The notes beneath the pieces are model-generated. The model was not told the origin of the DNA and did no database searches. It was given only the letters and a program-made list of their open reading frames with translations. 64,000 nt of DNA, from assembly GCF_907164845.1 (NCBI RefSeq), contig NZ_OU015430.1, positions 1,726,001-1,790,000 of the forward strand. Reading direction: 5' to 3'. This document shows, piece by piece, positions 1 to 9,035 of this stretch. The translations under genes and the position numbers were made by a program. This DNA is from Lysobacter luteus (lineage in GTDB: Bacteria; Pseudomonadota; Gammaproteobacteria; Xanthomonadales; Xanthomonadaceae). Position 1 is the first letter of the stretch, and the number at the start of each line of letters is the position of its first letter.

Positions 1-152
1 TGGTCGAGCGCGATCTCGGCACGGGTCCCGGTGGCACCCGCAGCGAGGTGTAGGTCGCTGATTTCGCTGGAATGCGCGAGGTTCCAGGCCAACGCTGACA
101 GCAGCGCAAGCCCGAGCAGGAATTTCTGGAACGTGGCGCCCTTCACTCGCAT
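1..152 (-). CDS. amiC: N-acetylmuramoyl-L-alanine amidase AmiC, N-terminal fragment
   Basis: Partial gene; only the first 50 or so codons lie in the window and the rest runs off the left edge. From the ATG at 152 the protein begins MRVKGATFQK, followed by a hydrophobic signal segment (FLLGLALLSALAW) and then a stretch typical of an AMIN domain (GATGTRAEIALD). AmiC-type amidases are exported to the periplasm and cleave the septal murein cross-wall during cell separation. The AMIN domain localises them. The gene lies directly downstream of tsaE on the same strand, the usual tsaE-amiC order in gammaproteobacteria. The catalytic domain is not visible, so the identification rests on the signal peptide, AMIN start and context. 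Confidence 0.72.
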   Translation of the reverse strand, partial: MRVKGATFQKFLLGLALLSALAWNLAHSSEISDLHLAAGATGTRAEIALD

Positions 153-240
153 GGCCGGTAGTCAAGCACCGGATCCACAGGATTGCAAGCACTTTTTCCC
201 TTATTAATCCGGCACCTGCCGTACCTTCTTGCAGGCGCGT

Positions 241-732
241 TCAGGAGTCGGCCGCAAATGCCGCCCCGAGCCCTGCGTTCCCCCGGGCCAATTGCTCCAG
301 CCACCCGGTCCCGACCGGGCTCGCCGGGGAAAGCACCACGCGGCGACCGCCCCCCTCGACCGCCATTTCAACGACCAGGTCCGCCGGCGGCAGGCTGCCT
401 GCCCCGCGCTCGGGCCACTCGATGAGCCAGAGTGCGGCCTCGTCGGGGTCCAACCCGAGGAACTCGAGTTCGCCGGGGTCGCCGATGCGGTACAGGTCCA
501 GGTGCCACGCCTCCCGACCGTCGGCCAGTGGGTATCGCTCTACCAATGTGTAAGTGGGACTGCGGATGGGTCCGCGCACGCCGAGCGCCCGCAGCAACGC
601 GCGCGCAAGGGTGGACTTGCCCGCCCCGAGGTCGCCCTTGAGGTGGACGACGGCAAGCGGCGGCCGCGAACGGGCGAGCATCTCGCCGAGCCGGTCGGTG
701 TGCGCGCTGTCGGCGAGCCAGAAGGACTTCAT
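241..732 (-). CDS. tsaE: tRNA threonylcarbamoyladenosine biosynthesis ATPase TsaE
   Basis: TsaE is the small ATPase that works with TsaB, TsaD and TsaC to make the t6A modification at A37 of ANN-decoding tRNAs in the cytoplasm. The 163-residue protein has the family P-loop GDLGAGKS (residues 33-40), the switch-like SPTYTLVE, and the HLDLYR and EWPERG motifs further on. Its length is normal for the family. Its ATG overlaps the stop of nnrD by four bases (ATGA), so the two are translationally coupled. An 88-base gap separates it from amiC downstream. Confidence 0.95.
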   Translation of the reverse strand: MKSFWLADSAHTDRLGEMLARSRPPLAVVHLKGDLGAGKSTLARALLRALGVRGPIRSPTYTLVERYPLADGREAWHLDLYRIGDPGELEFLGLDPDEAALWLIEWPERGAGSLPPADLVVEMAVEGGGRRVVLSPASPVGTGWLEQLARGNAGLGAAFAADS

Positions 733-1592
733 GCGGTCGCCTGCGGATTGGCCAAGCGCCGTAACCAGGGCATGAGGTCGGCGGGCAGCAACCCGCGCTC
801 ACCACCCTCGCCCGCCGCGGCGTCCCCCGCGCAGGCGTGGAGCAACGCGCCACACGCCGCCGCGTCGGCCGCCTCGAGCCCCTGCGCGCACAACCCGGCG
901 ATGGTGCCAGCAAGCACGTCGCCCATTCCGCCGACCGCCATTCCGGGGTTGCCCGCGCTGATTCGTCTCGCACCGCGCCCGGTTGCACCGACCAGCGTGC
1001 CGGCGCCCTTGAGCACGACCACGGCCGCGTAGCGCGCGCACAGTCCCTGCAGTGCGCCGGCGCGATCGCGCTGGACCTCGCTGGCTTCAATGCCCAGCAG
1101 CCGAGCGGCTTCGCCGGGATGCGGCGTCAGTATGCTGTCCGCCGGCAACGCCCGGGGTCGGCGTGCAAGCAGGTTCAGCGCATCCGCGTCCAGCACGAGC
1201 CGTGTGTCGGGCCGGGCGTCGTCCAGCACCTGGGCGAACATCGCCGCGCCCCAGTCGCCCTGCCCCAGCCCGGGGCCGCACAGGATCACATCAGCGGACG
1301 CAAGCAGCGCGGCAGGCACACGGCCGTCGTCGACCGCCTGGGCCATGACTTCGGGCCGTCGCGCCAGCAGCGCGGGCACGTGCAACACGTGGGTAGCGAC
1401 GTCGACCAGCCCGGCTCCGCACCTCAGCGCCGCCTCGGCCGCCAGCATGATCGCGCCGCCGTGACCGCTGTCGCCGCCGATGCAGAGCACGCGGCCGTGG
1501 TCGCCCTTGTGGCTGTCGCGCGCGCGCGGCCGCAGCCAGCGCGCGAGGTCGTCTTCGCGCAGGTCTTCCAGCTCGTGCGGGGCGCCAGTCAT
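729..1592 (-). CDS. nnrD: ADP-dependent (S)-NAD(P)H-hydrate dehydratase, stand-alone
   Basis: Repairs hydrated NADH/NADPH by ADP-dependent dehydration. The ATG at 1592 gives 287 residues starting MTGAPHELED. Much longer upstream reading frames would run into divergent queG. The ribokinase-like fold is marked by GDSGHGGAIMLA near residue 40, LDADALN in the middle, KGAGT, and NPGMAVGGMGDVLAG, which contains the GMGDVL catalytic/nucleotide loop. Many bacteria carry this domain fused to the NnrE epimerase (YjeF_N). Here only the dehydratase half is present, and no epimerase is seen nearby. The gene is divergent from queG with 27 bases between start codons. Confidence 0.93.
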   Translation of the reverse strand: MTGAPHELEDLREDDLARWLRPRARDSHKGDHGRVLCIGGDSGHGGAIMLAAEAALRCGAGLVDVATHVLHVPALLARRPEVMAQAVDDGRVPAALLASADVILCGPGLGQGDWGAAMFAQVLDDARPDTRLVLDADALNLLARRPRALPADSILTPHPGEAARLLGIEASEVQRDRAGALQGLCARYAAVVVLKGAGTLVGATGRGARRISAGNPGMAVGGMGDVLAGTIAGLCAQGLEAADAAACGALLHACAGDAAAGEGGERGLLPADLMPWLRRLANPQATA

Positions 1593-1603
1593 GGCCGCGA
1601 TTC

Positions 1604-1609
1604 TATACT
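1604..1609 (+). promoter_or_regulatory. queG: Candidate -10 box for queG (near-leaderless)
   Basis: TATACT lies in the 27-base gap between the divergent nnrD and queG starts, and ends 10 bases before the queG GTG. A start site about 7 bases downstream would leave a leader of only a few bases. No good -35 match was seen at the right spacing, and the queG start has no Shine-Dalgarno sequence. This is inference from position and sequence only. Confidence 0.35.
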
Positions 1610-1619
1610 TGCCCCCGCC

Positions 1620-2711
1620 GTGACCATTCCCCTTCCGACCTTGCCCGACAACTCCACCGGCGCCGACCCCGCGCAGCTGGCGCAGCGGATCCGGGATCTC
1701 GCGCGCGAGGCCGGGTTCCAGCGATGTGGCATCAGCGACATCGTGCTCGACGAGGACGAAGGGCACCTGCGCGACTGGCTCGCGCAGGGGTTGTACGGCT
1801 CGATGGACTGGATGGCGCGGCACGGCGACAAGCGCTCGCGCCCCGCCGAGCTCATCCCCGGCACGCTACGGGTGATCTCGGTCGGGCTGGACTACGGCCG
1901 CCGCGACGATCAGGAGGCCTGGGAGACGCTGGCCGACGGCGAGCGTGCCTACGTCGCGCGCTACGCGCTCGGCCGTGATTACCACAAGCTGATGCGCCAG
2001 CGCCTGCAACGCCTGGCCGAGCGCATCGCCGAGGTGGTGGGTCCATTCGGCCACCGCGTGTTCGTCGACTCCGCACCCGTGCTCGAGCGTGCACTGGCGC
2101 GCAACGCAGGACTGGGCTGGATCGGCAAGCACACGTGCCTGATCGACCGCAACGGCGGGTCGTGGTTCTTCCTCGGCGAGATCTACGTCGACCTGCCGCT
2201 GCCGGTCGACACGCCCGCCACCCCGCACTGCGGCACATGCACGCGTTGCATCGACGTCTGCCCGACCGGCGCGATCACCGCGCCCTACCGGCTGGATGCA
2301 CGGCGATGCATCTCGTACCTGACGATCGAGCACGAGGGCGCGATACCGCTCGAGCTGCGCGAGCCGATCGGCAACCGGATCTTCGGCTGTGACGACTGCC
2401 AGCTCGTGTGCCCGTGGAACAAGTTCGCCAAGCGCTCCGACGAGCCCGATTTCCGCGCCCGCAACAACCTCGACGAAGCCAGCCTGGCCGAGTTGTTCGC
2501 CTGGACGGAGGAGGAGTTCCTGCAACGGACCGAGGGGTCGGCCCTCCGGCGCAGCGGCCACCAGCGCTGGCTGCGCAACATCGCCGTCGCCCTGGGCAAC
2601 GCGCCGACCACGCCGGAAGTGGTTGCGGCGCTGGAGTCGCGTCGGGATTGCGACGACGGACTGGTGCGCGAACACGTCGAATGGGCGCTCGCGCGGCACC
2701 GCCCCGCGTAG
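1620..2711 (+). CDS. queG: Epoxyqueuosine reductase QueG
   Basis: Catalyses the cobalamin-dependent last step of queuosine synthesis, reducing epoxyqueuosine to queuosine in tRNA. The GTG at 1620 gives 363 residues, matching the family length. The longer upstream open frame is an nnrD shadow. Two ferredoxin-type cysteine sets are visible: C204-x2-C207-x2-C210-x3-C214 (CGTCTRCIDVC), then C230, C257, C260 and C264 (CDDCQLVCPWN), enough for two [4Fe-4S] clusters. A conserved GLGWIGKHT stretch precedes them. The C-terminal HEAT-like part is present. It is divergent from nnrD and convergent with pgi. Confidence 0.95.
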   Translation: MTIPLPTLPDNSTGADPAQLAQRIRDLAREAGFQRCGISDIVLDEDEGHLRDWLAQGLYGSMDWMARHGDKRSRPAELIPGTLRVISVGLDYGRRDDQEAWETLADGERAYVARYALGRDYHKLMRQRLQRLAERIAEVVGPFGHRVFVDSAPVLERALARNAGLGWIGKHTCLIDRNGGSWFFLGEIYVDLPLPVDTPATPHCGTCTRCIDVCPTGAITAPYRLDARRCISYLTIEHEGAIPLELREPIGNRIFGCDDCQLVCPWNKFAKRSDEPDFRARNNLDEASLAELFAWTEEEFLQRTEGSALRRSGHQRWLRNIAVALGNAPTTPEVVAALESRRDCDDGLVREHVEWALARHRPA

Positions 2712-2725
2712 AGCAACGCGCCTGC

Positions 2726-4234
2726 TCAGCGGCGCAACTGTGCGACCAGCTCGCGCGTGACCGGGTCGTCCGCCTCGCCCTCGCCGCGCAGGGCGGGCAT
2801 CAACCGGTCGGCCACCTGCTTGCCCAGCTCGACACCGAACTGGTCGAACGGATTGATACCCCACAGCACGCCCTGCAGGTACACGCTGTGCTCGTACATC
2901 GCGACCAGAGCGCCGAGTGACCGGGCATCCAGACGATCGAGCAGCATCACCGTGCCCGGGCGGTTGCCCGGGTAGGCCCGGTGGGGGTCACTGCTGTCCT
3001 GGCCGTTCGCAAGCGCCTCGGACTGGGCCAGGAAGTTGGCCAGCAGGGCGGTGGCATTGTCCGGGTGCGCCGCATCGCGGTGGACCACGCCGATCATGTC
3101 CATCGACACCGGCTGGGTGCCCTGGTGCAGGGCCTGGAAGAAGCTGTGCTGGGTATCGGTCCCCACCCCGCCCCACCACACCGGCACGGTCGACAGGTCG
3201 ATCGCCGACCCGTCGACGCGGACCGACTTGCCGAGGCTTTCCATGACCAGCTGCTGCAGGTAGTTGGGCAGCAGCCGCAGGCGCTCGGCATAGGGCAGCA
3301 CGGCATGGGTGGAAAGCCCGAGCGCATTGCGGTTCCACACCGCGGTCAGCGCATGCCACGCGGCCAGGTTTTCTCGCGGCGGTGCCTGGAGCACGTGCGC
3401 GTCCATCTCCGCCGCGCCCTCCAGCAACGCCTCGAACGCATCCATCCCGATCGCCAGTGCGATCGGAAAGCCCACTGCGGACCACATCGAATAACGTCCG
3501 CCGACCCAGTCCCACATCGGCAGGATCCGGTCGGGGCCGATCGCGAACGCCGCTTCGGCGCGCGCAGGGTTTGCCGTGATGGCGTACAGGCGGCTGTCGT
3601 CGCCCAGCCACTCGCGCAGGATCCGCCCGTTGAGGAGGGTTTCCTGGGTACCGAAGCTCTTGGACACCAGCAGGACCGCGGTGCGCGACGGATCGAGCGC
3701 CTGCGTCACCGACCGTGCGGCTGCCGGGTCAACGTTGGAAAGAAAGTGGACGCGCACCGGGGCCCCGGGCGTGGCAAGTGCGTCGACCACCAGCCGCGGG
3801 CCAAGGTCCGAACCGCCGATGCCGACGCTGACCACGTCGGTGACGCCGCCGGCCTGGATCCGGTCGACCAGCTGCCGCATCCGCAGTCGGGCGTCGGCCG
3901 CGAGAGCGGACGCGTCGGCGGCCCGCTGGCCGCTGGACAGCTTGCCGCGCAACGCGGTGTGCAGCGCCGGCCGGTCTTCGGTGCGGTTGACGATTTCGCC
4001 GTCGAACAACGCCCGCAACCGGCCCGGCAGGTCGGCCTGGTCGGCGAGTGCGAACAGCGCCGCCAATGCCGCGGCGTCGTAGCGCTGACGGGCGAAGTTG
4101 GCGTATAGCGGACCGACCCGCAACGCCAGCGCCGATGCGCGGGCCGGGTCGGAGGCGCACAGCGCATCGATGGGGGTGGCAGACAGGCGCGCGGCGTGCG
4201 CGCGCAGCTGCTGGATCGGGGCGGAGGCCGTCAT
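2726..4234 (-). CDS. pgi: Glucose-6-phosphate isomerase
   Basis: Interconverts glucose-6-phosphate and fructose-6-phosphate. It also supplies fructose-6-phosphate for nucleotide-sugar synthesis, which the polysaccharide locus in this window would need. The 502-residue protein carries [17 protein letters not shown] (phosphate/sugar loop), [30 protein letters not shown] and the C-terminal [15 protein letters not shown] signature. It is shorter than the 549-residue E. coli enzyme, but every signature block is present. It is the last gene of the pcnB-folK-panBCD-pgi run, 16 bases after panD, and converges on queG with a 14-base gap. Confidence 0.97.
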   Translation of the reverse strand: MTASAPIQQLRAHAARLSATPIDALCASDPARASALALRVGPLYANFARQRYDAAALAALFALADQADLPGRLRALFDGEIVNRTEDRPALHTALRGKLSSGQRAADASALAADARLRMRQLVDRIQAGGVTDVVSVGIGGSDLGPRLVVDALATPGAPVRVHFLSNVDPAAARSVTQALDPSRTAVLLVSKSFGTQETLLNGRILREWLGDDSRLYAITANPARAEAAFAIGPDRILPMWDWVGGRYSMWSAVGFPIALAIGMDAFEALLEGAAEMDAHVLQAPPRENLAAWHALTAVWNRNALGLSTHAVLPYAERLRLLPNYLQQLVMESLGKSVRVDGSAIDLSTVPVWWGGVGTDTQHSFFQALHQGTQPVSMDMIGVVHRDAAHPDNATALLANFLAQSEALANGQDSSDPHRAYPGNRPGTVMLLDRLDARSLGALVAMYEHSVYLQGVLWGINPFDQFGVELGKQVADRLMPALRGEGEADDPVTRELVAQLRR

Positions 4235-4250
4235 CCTGACGCCTCCCCGA

Positions 4251-4631
4251 TCAGGCCGCCTGGGCCGGTATCGAGTGGTTGGTGTGGGTCAACTTGTTGT
4301 CGCCGTCGACATACACCAGGGTCGGCTTGTACCTGGCCGCCTCGACCTCGTCGAACTCCGCGTAGGCGCAGATGATGACCAGGTCGCCCGGCTGCGCGCA
4401 GTGGGCCGCGGCGCCGTTGACGGAGATGATGCCGCTGCCTTCCTCGCCACGGATGGCGTAGGTGACGAAGCGGTGGCCGCTGTTGATGTTGTAGATGTGC
4501 ACCTGCTCGTATTCGCGGATGCCCGAAATGTCGAGCAGGCGCCCGTCGATGGCGCACGAGCCTTCGTAATGCAGCTCGGCGTGGGTGACGGTGGCGCGGT
4601 GGATCTTGGCCTTCAGCAGGTTCAGTTGCAT
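4251..4631 (-). CDS. panD: Aspartate 1-decarboxylase (pyruvoyl proenzyme)
   Basis: Makes beta-alanine for pantothenate. The ATG at 4631 gives 126 residues, the same length as the E. coli enzyme. The frame extends further upstream but without family similarity. Self-cleavage between Gly24 and Ser25 (YEGSCAID) would create the pyruvoyl cofactor. Tyr/Asn motifs [13 protein letters not shown] and the NGAAAH strand follow. It lies 108 bases after panC, the largest gap in the run. Confidence 0.97.
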   Translation of the reverse strand: MQLNLLKAKIHRATVTHAELHYEGSCAIDGRLLDISGIREYEQVHIYNINSGHRFVTYAIRGEEGSGIISVNGAAAHCAQPGDLVIICAYAEFDEVEAARYKPTLVYVDGDNKLTHTNHSIPAQAA

Positions 4632-4739
4632 GTCCGGAACTCCGTCCGCGGGCGGCGGGCGATCAGGGAGCAAGTTTACCAGCGCATGGCGCGACGCAAC
4701 AAAACGCGAGTGGAATGCCGGATGCAGCGATTTCGGCGT

Positions 4740-5588
4740 TCAGGCGTCGAATTCGAGGTTGTCGATCAGCCGCGTCGTACCCAGCCGGGCCGCCACAAGC
4801 GCCACCCGTGCTCCACCCACGCCATCGTCGGGCTCGAGCAGGTCCGGCGTGCGGACCGCCACGTAATCCACCTGGAACCCGGAGGCCTGCAGCCGGCGGC
4901 GGGCCTCTTCCTCGACCTCCCCGCGCGACCGCCCGGACTGGATCGCCGCGCGCACGCCCTGCAGCACCTGATGGATGCCCGCCGCTACGGGACGCTCCTG
5001 CGCCGACAGGAACTGATTGCGCGAACTCATCGCCAGTCCATCGGCCTCGCGGAGGGTCGGCGCGGCCAGCACCGCCACCGGGAACGCGAGGTCGCGCACC
5101 ATCCGGCGGATGACCGCAAGCTGCTGATAATCCTTGCGGCCGAACACGGCGACGTCGGGCTGCACCTGGTGGAACAAACGCGACACCACCGTCGCCACCC
5201 CGTCGAAATGTCCGGGCCGGTGCGCCCCTTCCAGTACCGCGGTCACCACCGGCACCCGCACTTCCACCGCCGCTGCGGCACCGTACGGGTACATCGTGTC
5301 GACCGACGGCAGCCACATCAGGTCGGCCCCCGCGGCCGCGAGCCCGTCGCGGTCGGCGTCGGGCGTGCGCGGATACCGGGCGAAATCCTCATTCGGCCCG
5401 AACTGGGTCGGATTGACGAAAACGCTGGCCACGACCCGGTCCGCGTGCTCGCGCGCAAGCCGCACCAGTGAGTGGTGGCCGGCATGGAGGTTGCCCATCG
5501 TGGGCACGAAGCCAACGCGCAGACCCTCGCGCTTCCAGCCGGCGACCTGCTCGCGCAGCACCGCCAGGTCGGTCACCGACTCCAACAT
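4740..5588 (-). CDS. panC: Pantothenate synthetase
   Basis: ATP-dependent ligation of pantoate and beta-alanine. The 282-residue protein shows the nucleotidyl-transferase HxGH in PTMGNLHAGHHSL (residues 29-40), FVNPTQFGPNEDFARYPRT, the KDYQQL lysine motif and the MSSRN KMSKS-like loop. Length is normal for the family. It follows panB by 15 bases and precedes panD, so all three panBCD products come from one strand and probably one transcript. Confidence 0.97.
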   Translation of the reverse strand: MLESVTDLAVLREQVAGWKREGLRVGFVPTMGNLHAGHHSLVRLAREHADRVVASVFVNPTQFGPNEDFARYPRTPDADRDGLAAAGADLMWLPSVDTMYPYGAAAAVEVRVPVVTAVLEGAHRPGHFDGVATVVSRLFHQVQPDVAVFGRKDYQQLAVIRRMVRDLAFPVAVLAAPTLREADGLAMSSRNQFLSAQERPVAAGIHQVLQGVRAAIQSGRSRGEVEEEARRRLQASGFQVDYVAVRTPDLLEPDDGVGGARVALVAARLGTTRLIDNLEFDA

Positions 5589-5603
5589 GGATCGCTCCGG
5601 TCT

Positions 5604-6434
5604 TCAGGCATACGAATGTGCGTCGTCCGGGAACCGGCCGTCGCGGACCGCGTCGGCGTAGGCGCGCATCGCCCCTTCCACTGAACCGCCTTCGGCCAGG
5701 AAATCCTTGACGAACTTCGGCCGGCGATGGCCGCTGGAAAGCCCGAGCATGTCGTGCAGCACCAGCACCTGCCCGTCGCAGTGCGGTCCGGCGCCAATGC
5801 CGATGGTCGGGATCTCGAGCGCGGCCGTGATCGACTCGGCGACCGCGGTCGGCACGCACTCGAGCACCAGCAGTTCCGCGCCCGCTTCGGCAACCGCGGC
5901 GGCATCCTCACGGAGGCGACGGGCGGCCGCATCGTCGCGGCCCTGCACCTTGTAGCCGCCCAGGCGCAACACCGACTGCGGGGTCAGGCCGAGGTGTGCG
6001 CAGACCGGGATCTCGCGCTCCACCAGGTGACGGATCACCTCCAGCTTGTGGCCGGCGCCCTCGATCTTGACCATCCCCGCCCCGGCGCGCAGGAACCGCG
6101 TCGCCGCGTCCAGCGCGAGCGCGCACGACCCATCCGACTGGAACGGCATGTCCGCCACGGGCAGTGCCTGCGACAGCCCGCGGGCCACGCACGCGGTGTG
6201 GTACTCGATGTGGTCCATGGTCACCGGCAACGTGCTGTCGTGGCCCTGGACCACCATGCCGAGCGAGTCGCCGATCAGCAGCAGGTCGATGCCGGCCGCG
6301 TCGGCAGCCCGCGCGAAGCCGGCGTCATAACCGGTCAGCATCACCAGCTTGCGCCCGTCGCGCTTGGCGTCGCGCAGCTTCGGCACGGTCCATGGCGCGG
6401 CGCGCCGCTCGGGTCGTTCAGTCGAGCTGTACAT
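5604..6434 (-). CDS. panB: 3-methyl-2-oxobutanoate hydroxymethyltransferase
   Basis: Adds a hydroxymethyl group from methylene-tetrahydrofolate to alpha-ketoisovalerate, the first pantothenate step. The 276-residue TIM barrel has [38 protein letters not shown] (metal-binding Asp) and DMPFQSDGS, with the late strand [21 protein letters not shown]. It lies 11 bases after folK, which places it between folate and pantothenate functions. Confidence 0.97.
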   Translation of the reverse strand: MYSSTERPERRAAPWTVPKLRDAKRDGRKLVMLTGYDAGFARAADAAGIDLLLIGDSLGMVVQGHDSTLPVTMDHIEYHTACVARGLSQALPVADMPFQSDGSCALALDAATRFLRAGAGMVKIEGAGHKLEVIRHLVEREIPVCAHLGLTPQSVLRLGGYKVQGRDDAAARRLREDAAAVAEAGAELLVLECVPTAVAESITAALEIPTIGIGAGPHCDGQVLVLHDMLGLSSGHRRPKFVKDFLAEGGSVEGAMRAYADAVRDGRFPDDAHSYA

Positions 6435-6445
6435 GGGGTGGCTCG

Positions 6446-6973
6446 TCAGCGCGCCGCGGAAGGCGGCGGAGCGACATACGTTAGCGCCTCGATGTCCCCG
6501 GCCGCCATCGCGGCGAGGGCATCGCGCACCGGCCCGCGCCCGGGAATGGCGGCATCCGGCGCGATCTCGGCCAGTGGCACCAGCGCGAATGCACGTTCAT
6601 GCAGGTGCGGATGCGGCACGTCCAGGCCCGGGTCGTCGATCGTTGCATCACCGTAGAGCAGCAGGTCGAGATCGAGGGTCCGCGGCCCCCAGCGATCGGC
6701 AGCGGCACCACGTTCACGCCCCGCGTGGCGCTCGATCCCGAGCATCCCGGTCAGCAGTGCGTGCGGTGCGAGCGCGGTGTGCAGCTCGGCCACCGCGTTG
6801 ATGAAATCTGGCTGGTCGGTGATGCCCCAGGCCGGCGTGCGGTAGAACCCCGAACACGCGGCCACCGACGTCCCCGGCAAGCCGCCGAGCGCCCGGATCG
6901 CGCCGACCAGCAGGCCGATGCTGTCTCCGAGGTTGCTGCCGAGGCCGACGTACGCGACCACGGGCGAGCTCAT
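6446..6973 (-). CDS. folK: 2-amino-4-hydroxy-6-hydroxymethyldihydropteridine pyrophosphokinase
   Basis: Transfers pyrophosphate from ATP to the pterin precursor of folate. The 175 residues include [11 protein letters not shown] at the N-terminus, [19 protein letters not shown] in the middle and [16 protein letters not shown] with the metal-binding DLD. The ending [18 protein letters not shown] is characteristic. Start and pcnB stop overlap by four bases, so translation is coupled to pcnB. Confidence 0.97.
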   Translation of the reverse strand: MSSPVVAYVGLGSNLGDSIGLLVGAIRALGGLPGTSVAACSGFYRTPAWGITDQPDFINAVAELHTALAPHALLTGMLGIERHAGRERGAAADRWGPRTLDLDLLLYGDATIDDPGLDVPHPHLHERAFALVPLAEIAPDAAIPGRGPVRDALAAMAAGDIEALTYVAPPPSAAR

Positions 6974-8352
6974 TCGCCGGACGCCACCAGCGTGCGGCGG
7001 CGACGGCGACGCTTGCGGGGGCGGTCACCGCCCTCCCCGCCGTCGTCGTCATCGGACTCGGCATCGCGCGCCCGACTCTGCATCGCCTCGATGTGGTCGG
7101 GGTGCTGCTGCGCCTCGCGCCAGAACTCGACGTCCTCGGCGTGCTCGTTCGACGCCACCAGCCGCAGGCCGAGGAAGTCGAAGGCCGCGCGGAAACGCGG
7201 ATGCGACAGCATGCGCATGACACGCTTGCGCTGGCGCAGCGAGAACCGCGACTGCAGCAACCAGATCTCCTGCATCGGCACCGAGAACCGGCGCGGCAGC
7301 GCGATCATGCCCAGCTGGTGCACCGTGACCCGGTCGGCGGCACGGCGCTGGGCCTCCACCGCATGCACGCCCTGCGACTGCAGCGCCATCAGGGCACGGC
7401 AGTACGCTGGCCACAGCAGCAGCGCGAACAGGAACGCGGGCGAAACCGGTTCATCGTTGGCCACACGCCGGTCGGTCCCCGCCAGGCCTTCCAGCAGCAT
7501 CCTGCGCAAGGCACCGCTGCGATTGGACTTGAGCGCCTGCGCGGTTTCCGGCAGCAGTGCCGGCAGCAGGCCGTGGCGCTCCAGCCCGAGGAAGCTCTGG
7601 ACCGCGTGCCCGGACAGGAACAGCTTCAGGCATTCCTCGAACAGCCGCGCCGGCGCGGATTCGGCCAGCAGCGGCGCGAGCACCGGGATGGGGGCCGCCG
7701 TCGCCGCCTCGATCTCGAAGCCGAGCTTGGCCGACAGCCTGACCGCGCGCAGCATCCGCACCGGGTCCTCGCGGTAGCGGGTTTCCGGATCGCCGATCAG
7801 GCGCATCAGGCGGTTCTGCACGTCCTCGAAGCCGCCGGTGTAGTCACGGACGGAAAAATCCTCGATCGCGTAGTACAGCGCGTTGGCGGTGAAGTCGCGG
7901 CGGACGGCGTCGTCCTCGATCGTCCCGTAGACGTTGTCGCGCAGCAGGCGCCCGCCTTCGTGGGTCTCGCGGTCACCACTGCCGTCATCGACGTTGGCGC
8001 GGAAGGTCGCGACCTCGATGATCTCGCGGCCGAACACCACGTGGGCCAGGCGGAACCGGCGGCCGATCAGGCGGCAGTTGCGGAACAGTGCCCGGACTTC
8101 CTCGGGGGTCGCGTCGGTGGCGACGTCGAAATCCTTGGGGTGGCCGCCGACCAGCAGGTCCCGGACCGCACCGCCGACCAGGTAGCCGCCGAATCCGGCG
8201 TCGCGCAGGCGGTAGAGCACGCGCAGCGCGTTCGGGCTGATGTCCTTGCGCGAGACGTTGTGCTGGTCACGCGGAATGATCCGCAGCGTGGGATTGGGCA
8301 ATGGGTTCTGGTCAGGCATCGAGCGGGCGTCGCCGCGTTGGAATTTTTTCAA
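6970..8352 (-). CDS. pcnB: Poly(A) polymerase I
   Basis: Adds 3' poly(A) tails that promote RNA turnover. The 460-residue nucleotidyltransferase shows YLVGGAVRDLLVGG and then HPKDFDVATDATPEE, supplying the GG and catalytic carboxylates, then RRDFTANALYY and a long C-terminal RNA-binding half. The tail is Arg-rich (RPRKRRRRRR). The chosen start is TTG (8352), giving MKKFQRGD; an in-frame ATG at 8319 (MPDQNPLP) would shorten it by 11 residues. No strong ribosome site favours either. E. coli pcnB also has a non-AUG start, so a weak start is plausible. It is the first gene of the folK-pan-pgi run. Confidence 0.93.
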   Translation of the reverse strand: MKKFQRGDARSMPDQNPLPNPTLRIIPRDQHNVSRKDISPNALRVLYRLRDAGFGGYLVGGAVRDLLVGGHPKDFDVATDATPEEVRALFRNCRLIGRRFRLAHVVFGREIIEVATFRANVDDGSGDRETHEGGRLLRDNVYGTIEDDAVRRDFTANALYYAIEDFSVRDYTGGFEDVQNRLMRLIGDPETRYREDPVRMLRAVRLSAKLGFEIEAATAAPIPVLAPLLAESAPARLFEECLKLFLSGHAVQSFLGLERHGLLPALLPETAQALKSNRSGALRRMLLEGLAGTDRRVANDEPVSPAFLFALLLWPAYCRALMALQSQGVHAVEAQRRAADRVTVHQLGMIALPRRFSVPMQEIWLLQSRFSLRQRKRVMRMLSHPRFRAAFDFLGLRLVASNEHAEDVEFWREAQQHPDHIEAMQSRARDAESDDDDGGEGGDRPRKRRRRRRTLVASGE

Positions 8353-8361
8353 GGATACCCG

Positions 8362-8390
8362 TTGCCGGGCGAAACATAGCCCTCTATACT
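8362..8390 (+). promoter_or_regulatory. Sigma-70 promoter of tRNA-Glu
   Basis: TTGCCG at 8362-8367, a 17-base spacer and TATACT at 8385-8390, followed by a GC-rich discriminator (AGCAGGCCGCGC) of the stringently controlled kind. The predicted start lies about 30 bases ahead of the tRNA 5' end at 8428. It sits in the gap between pcnB and the tRNA and points to the tRNA. Confidence 0.75.
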
Positions 8391-8427
8391 AGCAGGCCGC
8401 GCAACGTTGAGAGTCCGGCGCGGATTT

Positions 8428-8503
8428 GCTCCCTTCGTCTAGAGGCCTAGGACGTGGCCCTCTCAAGGCTAAAACACGAGTTCGAATCTCGTAGGGAGCG
8501 CCA
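8428..8503 (+). tRNA. tRNA-Glu(CTC)
   Basis: A 76-base cloverleaf with encoded CCA. The acceptor stem GCTCCCT pairs with AGGGAGC, followed by discriminator G and CCA (8501-8503). The D arm contains CGTCTAGAGGCCTAGGAC. The anticodon stem TGGCC/GGCTA (one G-T pair) carries loop CTCTCAA with anticodon CTC at 8462-8464. The T arm is ACGAG-TTCGAAT-CTCGT. It decodes GAG. Confidence 0.95.
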
Positions 8504-8511
8504 AACACCGG

Positions 8512-8546
8512 AAGCCCGCACAGCGATGTGCGGGCTTTCTTCTTTT
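8512..8546 (+). terminator. Rho-independent terminator after tRNA-Glu
   Basis: AAGCCCGCAC and GTGCGGGCTT form a 10-base-pair stem around an AGCGAT loop, followed by TCTTCTTTT. It starts 9 bases after the tRNA CCA end. Confidence 0.9.
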
Positions 8547-8613
8547 GGTGGCCATGGAGCGAATGGCTACAATCCCCTTCCGATCCACGCCGATCCCCCG
8601 GAATCCCCCGACC

Positions 8614-8937
8614 ATGCCCTTCGTCGTCACCGAGAACTGCATCAAGTGCAAGTACACCGACTGTGTCGAGGTGTGCCCGGTCGACTGTTTCCACGAGGGT
8701 CCCAACTTCCTGGTGATCGATCCGGACGAGTGCATCGACTGCACCCTCTGCGAGCCGGAGTGCCCGATCAACGCGATCTACCCCGAGGATGACGTGCCGG
8801 CGGGCCAGGAAGTGTTCGTGCAGATCAACGCCGACCTTGCCAAGGACTGGCCGGTGATCACCGCCCGCAAGGACGGCCTGCCCGACGCCAAGGAGTGGGA
8901 AGGCAAGCCCGGCAAGCTCGAATTGCTGGAGCGCTGA
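8614..8937 (+). CDS. fdxA: 7Fe ferredoxin FdxA
   Basis: Small electron carrier with one [3Fe-4S] and one [4Fe-4S] cluster. The ATG at 8614 gives 107 residues beginning MPFVVTENC, the standard start for the family. Cysteines are C9, C12, C17, C21 and C25 ([17 protein letters not shown]) and C40, C43, C46 and C50 ([12 protein letters not shown]), with the characteristic Tyr after the second Cys. It stands alone between the tRNA terminator and a bidirectional terminator. Confidence 0.96.
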   Translation: MPFVVTENCIKCKYTDCVEVCPVDCFHEGPNFLVIDPDECIDCTLCEPECPINAIYPEDDVPAGQEVFVQINADLAKDWPVITARKDGLPDAKEWEGKPGKLELLER

Positions 8938-8975
8938 GCCGCCCACGCCGGCCTGCCGCAAGGGACGCATCAAAG

Positions 8976-9001
8976 AGAACGGGCGCCGAGGCGCCCGTTC
9001 T
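8976..9001. terminator. Bidirectional terminator between fdxA and bamC-like gene
   Basis: AGAACGGGCGC and GCGCCCGTTCT form an 11-base-pair stem with a CGAG tetraloop in the gap between the two convergent genes. The flanking A- and T-containing sequence (CAAAG / GTCGTT) is modest, so termination is likely but not certain in both directions. Confidence 0.75.
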
Positions 9002-9035
9002 GTCGTTCGGAGTTGGAGGCTGCGGCCGTCGTGGC

